Assembly (NCBI GenBank): GCA_033807695.1
Contig: CM066305.1
Coordinates: forward strand, 744,001 to 808,000
Reading direction: 5' to 3'
Length of the DNA: 64,000 nt
Origin: Daedaleopsis sinensis
Lineage: Eukaryota > Basidiomycota > Agaricomycetes > Polyporales > Polyporaceae
A program made the position numbers and the translations under genes. Under the pieces are notes generated by a model that worked only from the letters and a program-made list of their open reading frames with translations, was not told the origin of the DNA and did not search any database. Below are positions 53,853 through 64,000 of the stretch, piece by piece. Numbering within the stretch: the first letter of the stretch is position 1; the number at the start of each line of letters is the position of its first letter.

Positions 53853-55651
53853 CTATTGATGATCCTTAACCACAGGCGGCTCACTGCCAGTATGCTTTTC
53901 CTCGTCCACCTCTTCTTCCTCCCGAATGTCCGATAACCTAGCACCAGTAGCCGCGCTGAGAGAGTATTTCGGTCAACAAGCTCTGGTCGCTGAAACGAGG
54001 CTAGACCTACCGGTAGGCCAGACGCGAGATCATGAAGAACCAGAATATGTTGAGACCCTGTAAGACCGACAGAGGTGCGAATATTTGATATTTCACCCAT
54101 GAGACTAGCCACACGCCCTCCTCGGGGGCCAAACGCTGAGACGATGCTCTGTATGGTCACCGGTGCGAGAGTCGTCAGATTCGCCCTTGTCCGGAGTATC
54201 AGGTTTCCCACTTACGGCCTCAGATCGAACTCAAATAAAACAGAATAGAGGATGGTCCAATTGATCCAATGACGGAAGTATCTGGGCGTAGAAGGGTAAG
54301 GGATACGGGCTCAAGTTGATAATGTGGGAACTCACATCCACGTGCAGAAAAAGACTGCGAAGGCGGGAATGATGACAGTCCTCGGCCATCGCAAAGAGTT
54401 CAGAAGTAAAGCGAGCTATCACGACAAGTCGTAAGTGAGCCCGAGACGACGCGTATATGTATGCACACTGACGTTCAAGAACGTATCAGGAAGGTCCATG
54501 CTGAGAAATACAGCGTTGCCAATCAGAGTAAGGTTGATGAGATAGCTACCTCTATATCACGACGGACCTGTCAGTGTGCGGGAACTGTGGACCGTGGACA
54601 GAAGTTAACAGCTCACCCAACAAGCCAAATTGTCACGATATGGTGAAGCATGAGTTGGTTGTAGTCCTTACGAGGCTTCTCGAGTCCCAGGATCATGACG
54701 AGCGACTGGTGGAGCCAGTAGGCAGTTTGCATAAGGTAGTAACGCTTGAGTTCTGCTTTCATGTCCCAATGCGGGTAGTCTGAAGCACGTCGTCAGCGTA
54801 ACGAGACAATAGCAGAGCTGGACTGCTGGTACTTGATCACGAACCGATCCAGAAATATTGCGTTTCATACCACCAGGTAGGAAGTTGTGACATGATACGC
54901 TGTAGAAAAAACCGACAGTATCAGAAATCGATTGCGGGGATACCCAGTGACAGAGACGTACCGCGCCCCATACAGCCATAGCACCCCAGTACAGGACGGA
55001 GTATCCCTGTTCCGCGAACCGGTCCAGCTTCGCTGCCTTTTTCAGACCAAACCGGCGTCCGAGCGGCCTGAAAAAGTAGATAGTGATAGATTGTCGCACG
55101 AAAGACCAGAAGACAACATAGTATGCCAGAAATAAGAGGTCGAGGTAGCCTTTGCGGTAGCGGAGGTCATCGTCGGACGAGGTGGGTATCCGGTGCGAAA
55201 GGAAGAGCAATGGCGAGAAGGGATTCGGTGTATCTTTCGCGAAGTATGGAGCAAAGATCTCCCATATAGCCCAGAGTGCTCCGAAAATCAGGAGTATCTT
55301 TAGAGACGAGCCTTGAAAGAATTAGTATGAGGATTCGCGTACACTGTACTGAACAAGAATGAGATTGCAACATACTTGGTACAATTGCCCATCGAAAGGT
55401 TTTCAGATCGACCCAAAACCCTCTGGACATCGTCGACCATGGCTCAGTCCCATTCTCTCTGGCTCCAAACTTAGTGAGTGGGAGAATGCACGATATCCAC
55501 GCTACTTACATCTGATTCTTGACCGATGTGTTGGCAAAGTCAAGTACAGGAACATGTGTAGCTGGGCAAAATCAAGTCAGATCACGTACACCAACTGAGA
55601 ACCTCACTCACTAGTCTGAGACTGTTTGATATTCTGTCGCCGCGCTGGCAT
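53853..55651 (-). CDS. LAG1: Ceramide synthase (LAG1 family, TLC domain), paralogue 1
   Basis: Exons 55651-55612, 55561-55510, 55458-55376, 55311-54962, 54899-54845, 54779-54617, 54551-54473, 54415-54336, 54281-54216, 54148-54011 and 53955-53853 give 402 residues. PWSTMSRGFWVDLKTFRW precedes the first membrane segment (SSLKILLIFGALWAIWEIF). DDLRYRKGYLDLLFLAYYVV and a string of TLC helices follow. The Lag motif is present: HHIVTIWLVGGSYLINLTLI and FLSMDLPDTFL. The C-terminus is acidic (IREEEEVDEEK). It acylates sphingoid bases in the ER to make (dihydro)ceramide. Exon 8 differs sharply from paralogue 2 (ALLLNSLRWPRTVIIPAF), losing the SK-LNY block. No disabling changes seen. Confidence 0.92.
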
Positions 55652-56074
55652 GATAGTTCAAAGTGACGGATACCCGCGGCGAAGAGCTGGTCGAATGGCG
55701 CTGACCTGAGTTTATACTCGACGATGAGCGCTGGATGACTGCTAATCATGATGACAAATCCGGCATTATTCCTGTCATTACATTCATGAAGGACTGGTCA
55801 ACCGAAAAATGGGACGGAGCAAACCACATCGACTCGTCATGGACATTTAGTCATGTCAGTTGGAGCGCTAAATAGAAAATATTGAAAGTTCATTACAGTC
55901 TCCTAGTACAGTACTCGGATCTGTTCTCTCCTGTCATTTGCATTTGGTGCATATCAACGCCGCGAGATAGTCCAGATGCATGAGCTTTCGTATAACACTC
56001 GATCCGAGGAGATGGCTTCCTACTCACCGTATCTCCATCCCCTGAGTCGCCGACCTGAGACTTGTCCAGCATTC
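55652..56074. other. Spacer upstream of ceramide synthase 1
   Basis: Promoter of the minus-strand ceramide synthase 1 and 3' flank of F-box paralogue 3. No further feature seen. Confidence 0.5.
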
Positions 56075-57041
56075 CTAGCCACCTTCGAGCCTATCCAACC
56101 ACTGCTTCTTCATGATAATCTTCCAATGTTCGGATGAATATGAATTACGGGGTCGCGGTTCCTCATATGGAAGTTCCTCAACAGGAAACGCGGCGCGGGA
56201 ACATAATGCCTTGAAGCTTTTCAAGAAACGCTCGTAGTAGGTGTAGATGTTCCCGCACCGACAACCGGGAGGTGGAGGGCCCATGGGCTGAATCATGAAA
56301 CATGTGAGGTAGGGGAATTGACGACGTCCTTGAGATTCTGAAGATGTCGGTCAGCTCAATTCCTGTCCATACTTATGAACTCGAGCACAGACCGACGAAG
56401 GCTTGCAACTCCTCGGATATTTTGAGAATGCTCGAAAGGCGGAGATGGGTAACACGAGGAGCCAGTCCGCCATTGAGCCAGTGCGGGAGCTCCTCGAACG
56501 CTCCATGTACATCAATGAGGTGCAACCGAGTCACTTGGGGGTAGAGGGGGAGCGTACAGTCGGTCCGTTCAGGGATGAATGGGTCGGGCCCGATGATAGT
56601 GAGCTCCTGTAGGAGGGGGAAGCTAGGGCATTCAATCTTGGGTGGCATGCTTTCCAAGAACAACCGTCCCCGCGGGTAAAGGAGCGAAAGCGTATATAGC
56701 TTGGGCGAGACCGACCGTAGGAAGGCAAAGATGTTCGTCATGTGCTGTTGTTGCCGCTCCGTTGTGTCTCGGCACAATGTGGACATACACAGGTGTCTGA
56801 CGAGGGGCGTGCGCCCACCGTCCTTTCGTGCTGCTGTGCATGCTCTATTGAAGCAATACTGGAACTTTGAGAGCTGCTGAGCAGTCCCCGACTCGGTGAT
56901 AGAGACGGAATGAAAACGTCCGGAGCGAGAGGCCGCTCCGACATATTTTGACACGAGAGAAAGGGAGCAGCCGGTGTAGCCGCCGTCGGTGCAAGCGAGT
57001 GTGAAGATCTGTTCGAGTAGCTCTGGAGCGAGATCATGCAT
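56075..57041 (-). CDS. F-box-like protein, paralogue 3 (intact)
   Basis: Exons 57041-56393 and 56337-56075 (55-nt intron at the same site as paralogue 1) give 303 residues. The F-box region is APELLEQIFTLACTDGGYTG followed by CSLSLVSKYVGAASRSGRFH. LRR-like blocks follow (LQELTIIGPDPFIPE, THLRLSSILK), and after the intron IQPMGPPPPGCRCGNIYTYY. It ends in WLDRLEGG just before a TAG; paralogue 1 continues for about 25 residues past that point, so the end may be slightly truncated. It is more divergent from paralogue 1 than paralogue 2 is. Likely an SCF substrate receptor, by family. Confidence 0.78.
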
Positions 57042-58222
57042 TGTAGCCTAATGAGCAAAGAAAACGTGATTTAAAACATTCGCGCATCGAAGGTAGTAGT
57101 AAATGGAACTTACCGTCAAGTCCATTGTGCTGCCGATGCGGAAAGGGTTGAGGAGGGGGTTTAGCACGCATTTGAGGAGTGCAAGAGCAAGCAGTTCTTA
57201 TACAGTTGGTAGAGTAGCTTCTGTGTACCGCGCCCCAGTGACGGGTTCTTGATTCGAGCACTGGACTGAGGAGGAGCTTCGTTGATGGTAATCTGGCAGC
57301 TCGGCAGTCGTCAAACAAGTCCGCGGTGGTGCAGAAAGCTGATAACATCTACGAATGTCTATGTGCACATGCTGCCGGAAAGCATCATCACAGAACACAC
57401 ATTGAACTTGAAGATCTGCGGTCTTGTTCATAGCCACTGCCGCATGAGGCAGTCGTCGAAGAGTCCCGGGGAGTCAAATTTATCATAACTTTAGCAGCGT
57501 TGCAGCTCCCTGTTGATGAACTTCGATTTGGAGACGTCGACGGTCACAGACGGTGTAGCAACGAGCGCAGTCTGTTGTCATTGAGCTAGAGAAGGCGGCA
57601 TGATGATGGTTATGATGGGCCAGCATCATAGCCTGGCGCATCAAGTTCATACCGAAGCCGAAGTGAACTGGAGTGAACGGTTGCAACGGTACAACTTGAA
57701 TAGTAGTACAACCCGCACCTTCCCCAGCGAGCGACGATTTCACCCACTTGCGAAGTTGCATAGTACTGCGACCATTTCACTTGAAGAGCTTTCGCGGGAA
57801 AAGATTGAGGGTGGTGACCTTTGGAGATGACATGTGATCGATAACAATTGGCCGGAAATTGTGAAGCAAGCATGGCTACAAAGGCTGGGCGGCGGCCCAG
57901 ATCGATGTTGGCGTAAAATGCATTCAGGTTCAGCAACGTCGAGCAAACGTAAAGTGTGGTTTGAATGTGCCTATGATCCTCATCTAATATACCGTGCGCA
58001 CAAGTACTCACATGTCAATGCGTTTTGCACATCATTGATTCGTTTCGAGCTGTATATAGGGTATCACGCCTGCGATGTCGTCGTGGATATATAGATCTAT
58101 GCTATTGTGTGACGGACATCCGCTGAGAAATCGATCGACATACGTAGTGTTATGCAAGCTGATAGTGTTTTCCGTCGTTCCCTAAATTATGAGTAGTTTT
58201 GAGTGACCACGGTGTCGCCCGT
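57042..58222. other. Spacer with F-box relic
   Basis: Contains the promoter of F-box paralogue 3 and a decayed plus-strand F-box fragment (next entry). No other gene is supported; short His/Met-rich frames near 57600 are not convincing. Confidence 0.5.
57640..57960 (+). pseudogene. Decayed C-terminal fragment of an F-box paralogue
   Basis: On the plus strand, NNWPEIVKQAWLQRLGGGPD (about 57842-57901) matches the end of the F-box family (compare KIIMKKQWLDRLEGG in paralogue 3 and IAKRYWLDRLEGGPGCW in paralogue 1). Upstream in the same frame, after a stop, ISLEELSREK resembles the FPVEELPYEE segment. No N-terminal part is recognisable, so this is a relic, oriented opposite to paralogue 3. Confidence 0.6.
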
Positions 58223-60037
58223 TCAGTCATCTTTATCGTCCGGTTCACCGTCATCCTCGTCGTCCGAGCGGTCGTCTGTGAAGTCGGTACCTACAACGGC
58301 ACTATAACGCAGCCGACCAGTCAGTAGTTGCCTTTGTGGTCAGACAACCATGGACGTACCGGTAAGCTATGCGCCAGATCAGGAAATACCAGAACAGGTT
58401 GAGGAACTGCAAGAGCAGGATAGGGGTGAATATCTGATATCTCATCCACCCCGCCATCCACACGCCCTTCTCTGGGGACCAGCTCCTGGTCGATTCCCTA
58501 CGTCGGCGCGGGATATCCGTCAGCGTCACCAGACGATCCAGAACGTCTGCAGCACTTACGGTAAGAGATCAAACTCATACCAAGCGGAATAGAGCATGAC
58601 CCAGTTGAGCCAATGGCGGAAGTAGCTGAAAAACAGGCGTCAATGGAAAGCGTCGCACTTGGAAAGCAGAGACCTACCTCCAGATGCCGATGAAAACAAC
58701 GAAGACCACCGTTTTGGCCCTCTCCCATTGCAGGTAGTTCAGTAGCTTGGAAAGCTGTTGTGACACGTCAGACTCCCTTGCACATGGGACTCTTGTGATC
58801 GAGTGTAGACTTACACCTAAGAACGAGTCGGGCAAGTCCATGCTGAGGAAGACAGCATTGCCGAAGGGAGTCATGCTGACGAGGTAACTCCATCTAGACG
58901 GCAATAGTCGGGTCAGAGCATCGCGGGGCCATTACTAGCTATGATAGCTTACCCAATAAGCCAGAGTGTTACGATGTGGTGAACCACAAGTTCGTAGTAA
59001 TCCTTGCGTGGTTTTTCCAATCCTAGGAGCATAACGAAGAGCTGTTGGAACCAGTAGGCACCCTGCATGAGATAGTAGCGTTTGAGTTCAGCCTTCATAT
59101 CCCAGTGAGGGTAACCTGCAAACAATGCTTTGAGCGAGCCGTGCCGTGCCGATCGTATCGGAGTAGGACACGTACCGATCCAGAAATATTGTGTCTGGTA
59201 CCACCAGGTAGGAAGTTGGCCCATAATGCGCTACAAGGAAGCTGTGAGGACACATCTATAGCGACATAGCCAGACAAACGTACTGCACCCCAAACGGCCA
59301 TGCTTCCCCAGTAAACGACGGCGTACCCTTGCTCCGCGAACCGCTCCAGTTTGGCCTCTTTCTTCAGGCCAAGCCAACGTGCTAACGGACGGAAGAAGTA
59401 CAGAGTGATGGATTGTCTCACGAAGGACCAGAAGACGACATAATAGGCCACGAAGGCGAGGTCGAGGTAGCCTTTGCGGTAGCGGGGGTCATCGTCGGAG
59501 GAGGTGGGTATCCGGTGTGAAATGAAAAGGAGAGACGAGAAGGGGTTGGGTGTGCCTTTTGCGACATATGGCGTGAGGAGCTCCCAGTTGGCCCAGAGGA
59601 CGACGACAATGAGTAGGATCTTCAGAGACGAGGCTTCGGAAGCGTGTTAGGTGGCATTGCTGTCAAGATGTTGTATAGACGTACTCGGTACGACGACCCA
59701 TCTTAGAGATTTGATGTCCGCCCAGAAGCCTCTCGACTGAGTTGACCATGGCGTGGCTGCATCTTGCCTCTTCTTGAAGAGTGAGGTACGGGGGGAAGGA
59801 GGAGCGGAACTTTCATCTAAGGGGCTGGAGGAACAGGCAATGAGGGAGAAGACACGCGTTGCGGGGTCATGTCACGTACGTCTGGGGTCTGAAGGGTCCT
59901 GCGAGATGGTGGCTGGGGTCGTTTCTAACAAAAACGCGTCAAATGAGAAGCAGGCCAGGTCCTCAACCGCCAACGCACTCTATCTGGCCTAATTTGGAGT
60001 ACGTCTTGGATTTCTTCTTGTCTGGCGAGCGTGGCAT
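58223..60037 (-). CDS. LAG1: Ceramide synthase (LAG1 family, TLC domain), paralogue 2
   Basis: Exons 60037-59979, 59924-59880, 59824-59685, 59633-59284, 59230-59176, 59115-58953, 58893-58815, 58754-58678, 58625-58560, 58497-58360 and 58301-58223 give 416 residues. Six of the eleven exons match paralogue 1 in length exactly. Landmarks: PWSTQSRGFWADIKSLRW, DDPRYRKGYLDLAFVAYYVV, MGQLPTWWYQTQYFWIG, the Lag motif HHIVTLWLIGWSYLVSMTPF and FLSMDLPDSFLG, and the canonical LSKLLNYLQWERAKT in exon 8. The tail is strongly acidic (TDDRSDDEDDGEPDDKDD), like the casein-kinase-2-regulated tails of yeast Lag1/Lac1. It retains the more typical sequence, so it is probably the ancestral-function copy. Confidence 0.93.
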
Positions 60038-60475
60038 GGCGTGCAAGCGTGGCGGCGAGCAGAGTCGTAGAACCGGTCGTGTGCAGAGAGCTCAGATCTA
60101 AGGTCTGGGGAGGTGGTGAAACCTGAGGAGAAGGACTCGGAGAAAAGGCTGCAGCGTCATGATGCTTCGGTTGGCGCGGCACGCGCGTAGGCGCCCATGA
60201 TCCCTCCCCACGTGCAGACAGCCTCTGGGACGCGACTTGGGACGACGTCGGCTTTTACATCTTGACTTCTGCTATCCCCTGCATGCACAGTCGACACACC
60301 TGGAGTTTCTTGAGTACCCCAGCTTGCCCTTGAGTCCAAGCTGCTTGATTGCGATATTGTCGCGGTGTGTTGACTGATACTCATCACTCTCATCCCGAAG
60401 AGACACGACGGAAAGTACTCACCGACACACTGTCGTTCTGCACGCTCCTGGGGGCAACAACTACTAGTGCACACC
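60038..60475. promoter_or_regulatory. Divergent promoter region, ceramide synthase 2 / REX exonuclease
   Basis: About 440 bases between the two outward-facing ATGs (60037 minus, 60476 plus). No clear TATA box on either side; no gene. Confidence 0.45.
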
Positions 60476-62403
60476 ATGTTTTCATCACTTGGCCTATTCC
60501 ACAATCTCCCTTGCCCCGAGAAACAGCACTGCAAGCGACCCAACTGTGTCTTCAGCCACCGACCCGATCTCACCCAAATACCGGTCACTCATGTCCCTGT
60601 AGATGTGCCAAAACACGCAAACGCCTCCACTGGTGCATCCAAGTCTTCTACATCTCAGCCCGTAGCGGGCCCTTCTACCATTGTGCCTGCCAAACGCTCC
60701 ATAAGCTCCCCGCTACGCGCACAAGGAGCCAGCAATGGAGCACCTGCCGAACCACCTAGGAAACTTTTGCGTACAGGGACTCCCCAACGCCCCGTTGCAG
60801 TCCCTGCGGGGGCGACGACAACATCGGTGAGTTCTCCGCCATCTGTGCTCGGGCAGCAGACCTTACCTCTCGGCTAGACCGGTGTACCCGTCTTGAGGGT
60901 CAGTGCTGCTCTGTCCCAAGTTGCGATACCCGTTCGTCAAGTATGAGTTATCTTGATCTTTGTGGAAAGCTTGTCTGACGTGCAGCGCAGGCCATGTTGA
61001 AGACCCTGTATGACCACTTCGTCATCTTGTACGAGAACATCCTCCGCAACAATCCGACTCTGGCCGCGGAGCATGCGCTCAAGCAGGAAGAGGAGGTATA
61101 TCAGAAGTCTAATAAACTCACGTACCGCAACGTATGCATTCTCTTCCGCGTCCTCGTCGAGATGTCTTGACCGTATATGGCCAGGCCGTGATCGTATCTG
61201 TCGCGGCTCTGAAGAAACGGCCAAAACCCGACTCCCCTTCTCATCCGTCTGTAGGCACCGAGGGCGAGATACTCGCACGGCAAGAGATGCGCAAAAAGGT
61301 CGAGTCGCTGAAGTTGACGGTGTCAGATCTGGAACCACACGTCCTCTCCGTGGAACAGATGCGGACATGGGATTATATCGTCGAGGTCCCTCCCGGACCC
61401 GGCGGAGACAAACCGCACGAAGAGGGCTCCGTCATGACCTGCGAACGATGCACGCAGAAATTCGTGGTGAAGCGTCGAGACCAGGCGGATCAGTGCAGGT
61501 TCCACTGGGGCAAGGCGTTCTCCAGCAAGGTCAACGGTACGAGTCGGTTCCACTCCAATCTACGCATCACACTCACTAGTTTTATAGGTGAGAGGCAACG
61601 CGTGTATACATGCTGCTCGGCGACAGTTGACGACGAGGGCTGCTCGACCGGCCCCCACGTCTTCTATGAAAGGAACCCCGAAGATCTGCACCGCAAGCAC
61701 GCGTTCACCCACACCCGTCCAGAGGGTCCCGCCGGGGACACTGCTCTGGACATCGTAGCATTAGACTGCGAGATGGTCTACACCACCGGCGGCATGCGCG
61801 TCGCGCGGGTCTCGGTCGTCGATTCGGCCGGCAAGGAGGTTCTCGACGAATTCGTGCGGATGGACGAAGGCGTGGAAGTCATGTACGTCGATCACATCAC
61901 TCTGCCCCGCTGATGGAGAGTCTGCTCACCCATAATCCTGGTTCCTGCACATACGCTGCAGAGACTTCAACACGCGGTTCTCCGGCATTAATGCGGAGAA
62001 TTATGCGTCCGCGGTCCACCCCCTCGCTTCTGTGCGCAAATCCCTGGACGGCATCATCAACGCACGCACGATCGTCATTGGGCACGCGCTGGAGAACGAC
62101 TTGAAGACGTTGCGTATGATCCACCACCGCTGCGTTGACACCGCTATTCTCTTCCCCCATGCCGCCGGACCACCGTATAGACGTGCGCTGAGAACATTGT
62201 GAGTCTGTTCAGATCCTTCGGGTCTACTCTGACCACTCATTGTCAATTTCAGAGTCAAAGAGCATCTCGGCCAGACGATCCAATCTGCCGGTGCCGCAGG
62301 ACACAGCTCTATCGAAGACTCTGTTGCTACCCTCGATCTAGTTCGGTGGCATGTTGTGAACAGGCCGAAACCGAAACCGAAGATAGCAGCTGCATCATCA
62401 TAA
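60476..62403 (+). CDS. REX-type 3'-5' RNA exonuclease with N-terminal CCCH finger
   Basis: Exons 60476-60826, 60878-60940, 60991-61131, 61185-61536, 61588-61882, 61962-62198 and 62253-62403 give 529 residues. The start is MFSSLGLFHNLPCPEKQHCK, opening a C-x-C-x-C-x-H finger closed by RPNCVFSH. LRVSAALSQVAIPVRQAMLK and EHALKQEEEVYQKSNKLTYR are typical of fungal REXO1/Rex3-like proteins. The DEDDh catalytic domain runs from about residue 358: DIVALDCEMVYTTGGMRVAR, VIGHALENDLKTLR near 440, and a final HSSIEDSVATLDLV near 500 with the catalytic His and Asp. A cysteine/His cluster (CERCTQKF, QCRFHWGKAF) may bind zinc. Likely role: 3' trimming of stable RNAs (5S rRNA, RNase MRP RNA, snRNAs), inferred from family. 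Confidence 0.9.
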
Positions 62404-62571
62404 ACCGTCATGGCTGTCAGCGCTCAGCACTCACATTGCACATAGTACTAGTGATACCCAAGAGCTCTCGCACATAGCATACACACAGCATCTCAGATCC
62501 CAGTCTTCTGGACGGACGGTCGTAACATGTAACAATATATGTACAAATGGATCCCGAGACGAGTACACAAT

Positions 62572-63431
62572 CTACGGCCCTCTTGAGCCAAGGCTACCTA
62601 GTCGTGCCATCGTATCTTCACTGTTCTCTTGTTCCTCGATGCTGTCGGCTTGCGTGACCTACGCAGATGACGATCGTTCCGGGACTGCGCTAAATGGATA
62701 GGAAGAAAGCATACGCACCACTCTGAGGACAGATTTCTTGGATGATTCTTGTAGCTCTCCCGCGATGATGAGTTCGTCGAGCATCTGCAAACGGTCGATA
62801 TGAATGCAAGGAAGCGAGGGACGACTACTTACGGCATATGCCTTCTGGAAGTTGAAGATCCTGAGGTAACGAACAATATCATTAGACAGAGAGCCAAGGA
62901 TAGCAGTGATTCAACGCGTCTCGTACAGGTCAAGCTCGCAAACCTGAGGGGCTGTCAATCAGCAGCTCAGCAAGCGATGCAGATAGACCACTCACGTTCC
63001 CGAAGTAGCGATCGAGGACCTCGACGAATCTGTGGATGACCTCCAGCACCACGAGCTCATTGTCCCCCTGGCTGATCCCGGCGACGAAGAAGAGAGACGC
63101 GTATCGCCGGTACACGACCTTCGTATCTGCGCGCGGGCGCACAGTGTACATGTACATCAGCCCGTCTCGTCCCGTACTAGTGTCGGTCGGGGCGGCCCAG
63201 CCTGGCGCGCTCGCGCACCTTTGTACTCGAGGAAGTTGCACATCCGCGTCCGCCGCGCGAGGACGAGCTGCGTGACGTCCTTCACGATCTTCGCCTTGGC
63301 CTTCTGGGACATCGTCTGGTACCATTTCGCGAGACGGACCTTCCCTGCAAGTCCACCGTTGAGATTCTCCCCTCAGAGCGTGTCAGTGGCTGTTCACCTT
63401 GACGGGAGACCAGCAGCATATAGTTGATCAT
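62572..63431 (-). CDS. APS1: AP-1 clathrin adaptor sigma subunit
   Basis: Exons 63431-63398, 63344-63219, 63126-62996, 62943-62927, 62860-62833, 62784-62719 and 62658-62572 give 162 residues. The longin-fold small subunit reads [78 protein letters not shown] and [20 protein letters not shown], then [20 protein letters not shown]. The LARR...CNFLEYKDTK block identifies AP-1 sigma (rather than AP-2 or AP-3). It is part of the trans-Golgi/endosome clathrin adaptor. One exon is only 17 nt. The last 60-nt intron is preferred because it restores the [11 protein letters not shown] tail; read-through would end near 62659. Confidence 0.93.
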
Positions 63432-63767
63432 GACAGAGGGACCGCAGAGATAGTGGGCAGGCTGAGAGCTGAGTGAGAGATCGTTGTCCGAGTCGAAGGG
63501 AGGAGGCGCTCCTCTGTATAGGCGTACATTGCCTTTCTGGGCGTTCGGCAAACTGCGATGCTGTAATGGACGCTGCCGATAGCCGGTGAACCACGTTTTG
63601 CCACAAACACTCATCCGAGTCAGCACACAATCACCAGCCGTGCTGTTGGTTCTGTGCACAGACGGTCGAACGCTCAAGATATTGGCCGATACGTGGAGGC
63701 CATGCTGTCTCATAGTTATTGCTCAGTGTAGCAGACTTACTACTAGTGTCTTCGGTCGACAGCTATC
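63432..63767. promoter_or_regulatory. Divergent promoter region, AP-1 sigma / downstream gene
   Basis: 336 bases between outward-facing ATGs (63431 minus, 63768 plus). No specific element is recognised. Confidence 0.45.
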
Positions 63768-64000
63768 ATGGAGCAAGCATCGACTTCCAAATTGTCATTA
63801 CCGGCTTTTCTGAAAATATTGACGAGTAACGACGTTCCCCCATCCAAAGCAATCACGGTAGCAGGCCAGATGTGAGTATTTTTTGTGTATATCGACGACT
63901 CTTGTGACTAATATCGGGCCTCAGATATAAGTCATATAACACGCCCGAACAGCTCGGAAAATTAACCGACTATTCCCTCGAGTCAGCAGGCGTGAAGGAG
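63768..64000 (+). CDS. N-terminal part of an unidentified conserved protein (3' partial)
   Basis: Exon 1 is 63768-63871; a 53-nt GT-AG intron (63872-63924) follows, and exon 2 runs off the window. The 60 visible residues include LPAFLKILTSNDVPPSKAIT, VAGQIYKSYNTPEQLGKLTD and YSLESAGVKE. The alternating hydrophobic pattern suggests a small helical or helix-hairpin-helix-like domain. I do not recognise the family. Confidence 0.6.

Overview
The window looks like nuclear DNA of a filamentous basidiomycete, most likely an Agaricomycete (possibly Polyporales). The evidence is GC-rich coding sequence, genes packed on both strands, and very many short GT-AG introns (mostly 48-80 nt) with CTRAY-like branch points. 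The orthologues are typical of that group: SCH9-type kinase, GtaA-type glutaminase, VID27, CENP-A, LAG1 and RRN7. Exon models were built by hand from splice signals, reading phase and family conservation. Nothing was aligned by machine, so identities are qualitative.

Layout. 0-7.3 kb: 3' part of a HET-domain gene, then a tandem pair of Apd1-like thioredoxin-fold ferredoxins separated by an inverted repeat. 8-15.9 kb: SCH9-type AGC kinase, a small glycine-rich membrane protein, copy A of a duplicated small gene, a BTB protein and an Rpr2/Snm1-type RNase P/MRP protein. 17-24.3 kb: 18-exon glutaminase A, Mediator subunit MED18 and a fork-head transcription factor. 25.2-26.0 kb: inverted copy B of the duplicated small gene. 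26-40 kb: VID27, glutamine synthetase, an ER J-protein (Erj5-like), Pol I factor RRN7 and a secreted or membrane cupin. 40-60 kb: a rearranged block with F-box paralogues, a Gfd2-like exonuclease and its relic, a large disordered protein, the centromeric histone CENP-A and two ceramide synthases. 60-64 kb: REX-type RNA exonuclease with a zinc finger, AP-1 sigma subunit and the start of one more gene.

Most genes are housekeeping and unrelated in pathway. A loose nutrient theme runs through SCH9 (TORC1 effector), glutaminase A (glutamine to glutamate) and glutamine synthetase (the reverse), but they are not physically clustered and no co-regulation is visible.

The striking content is structural. 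There are four local duplications: (1) the Apd1 tandem; (2) a near-identical inverted pair at 12.3/25.3 kb flanking about 12 kb; (3) an inverted pair at 40.2/51.9 kb flanking about 9.5 kb that includes CENP-A, in which each copy keeps a different one of its two genes intact; (4) a tandem repeat of a two-gene unit (F-box plus ceramide synthase) at 52.5-60 kb. I see no transposase, reverse transcriptase, rRNA, tRNA or CRISPR in the window.
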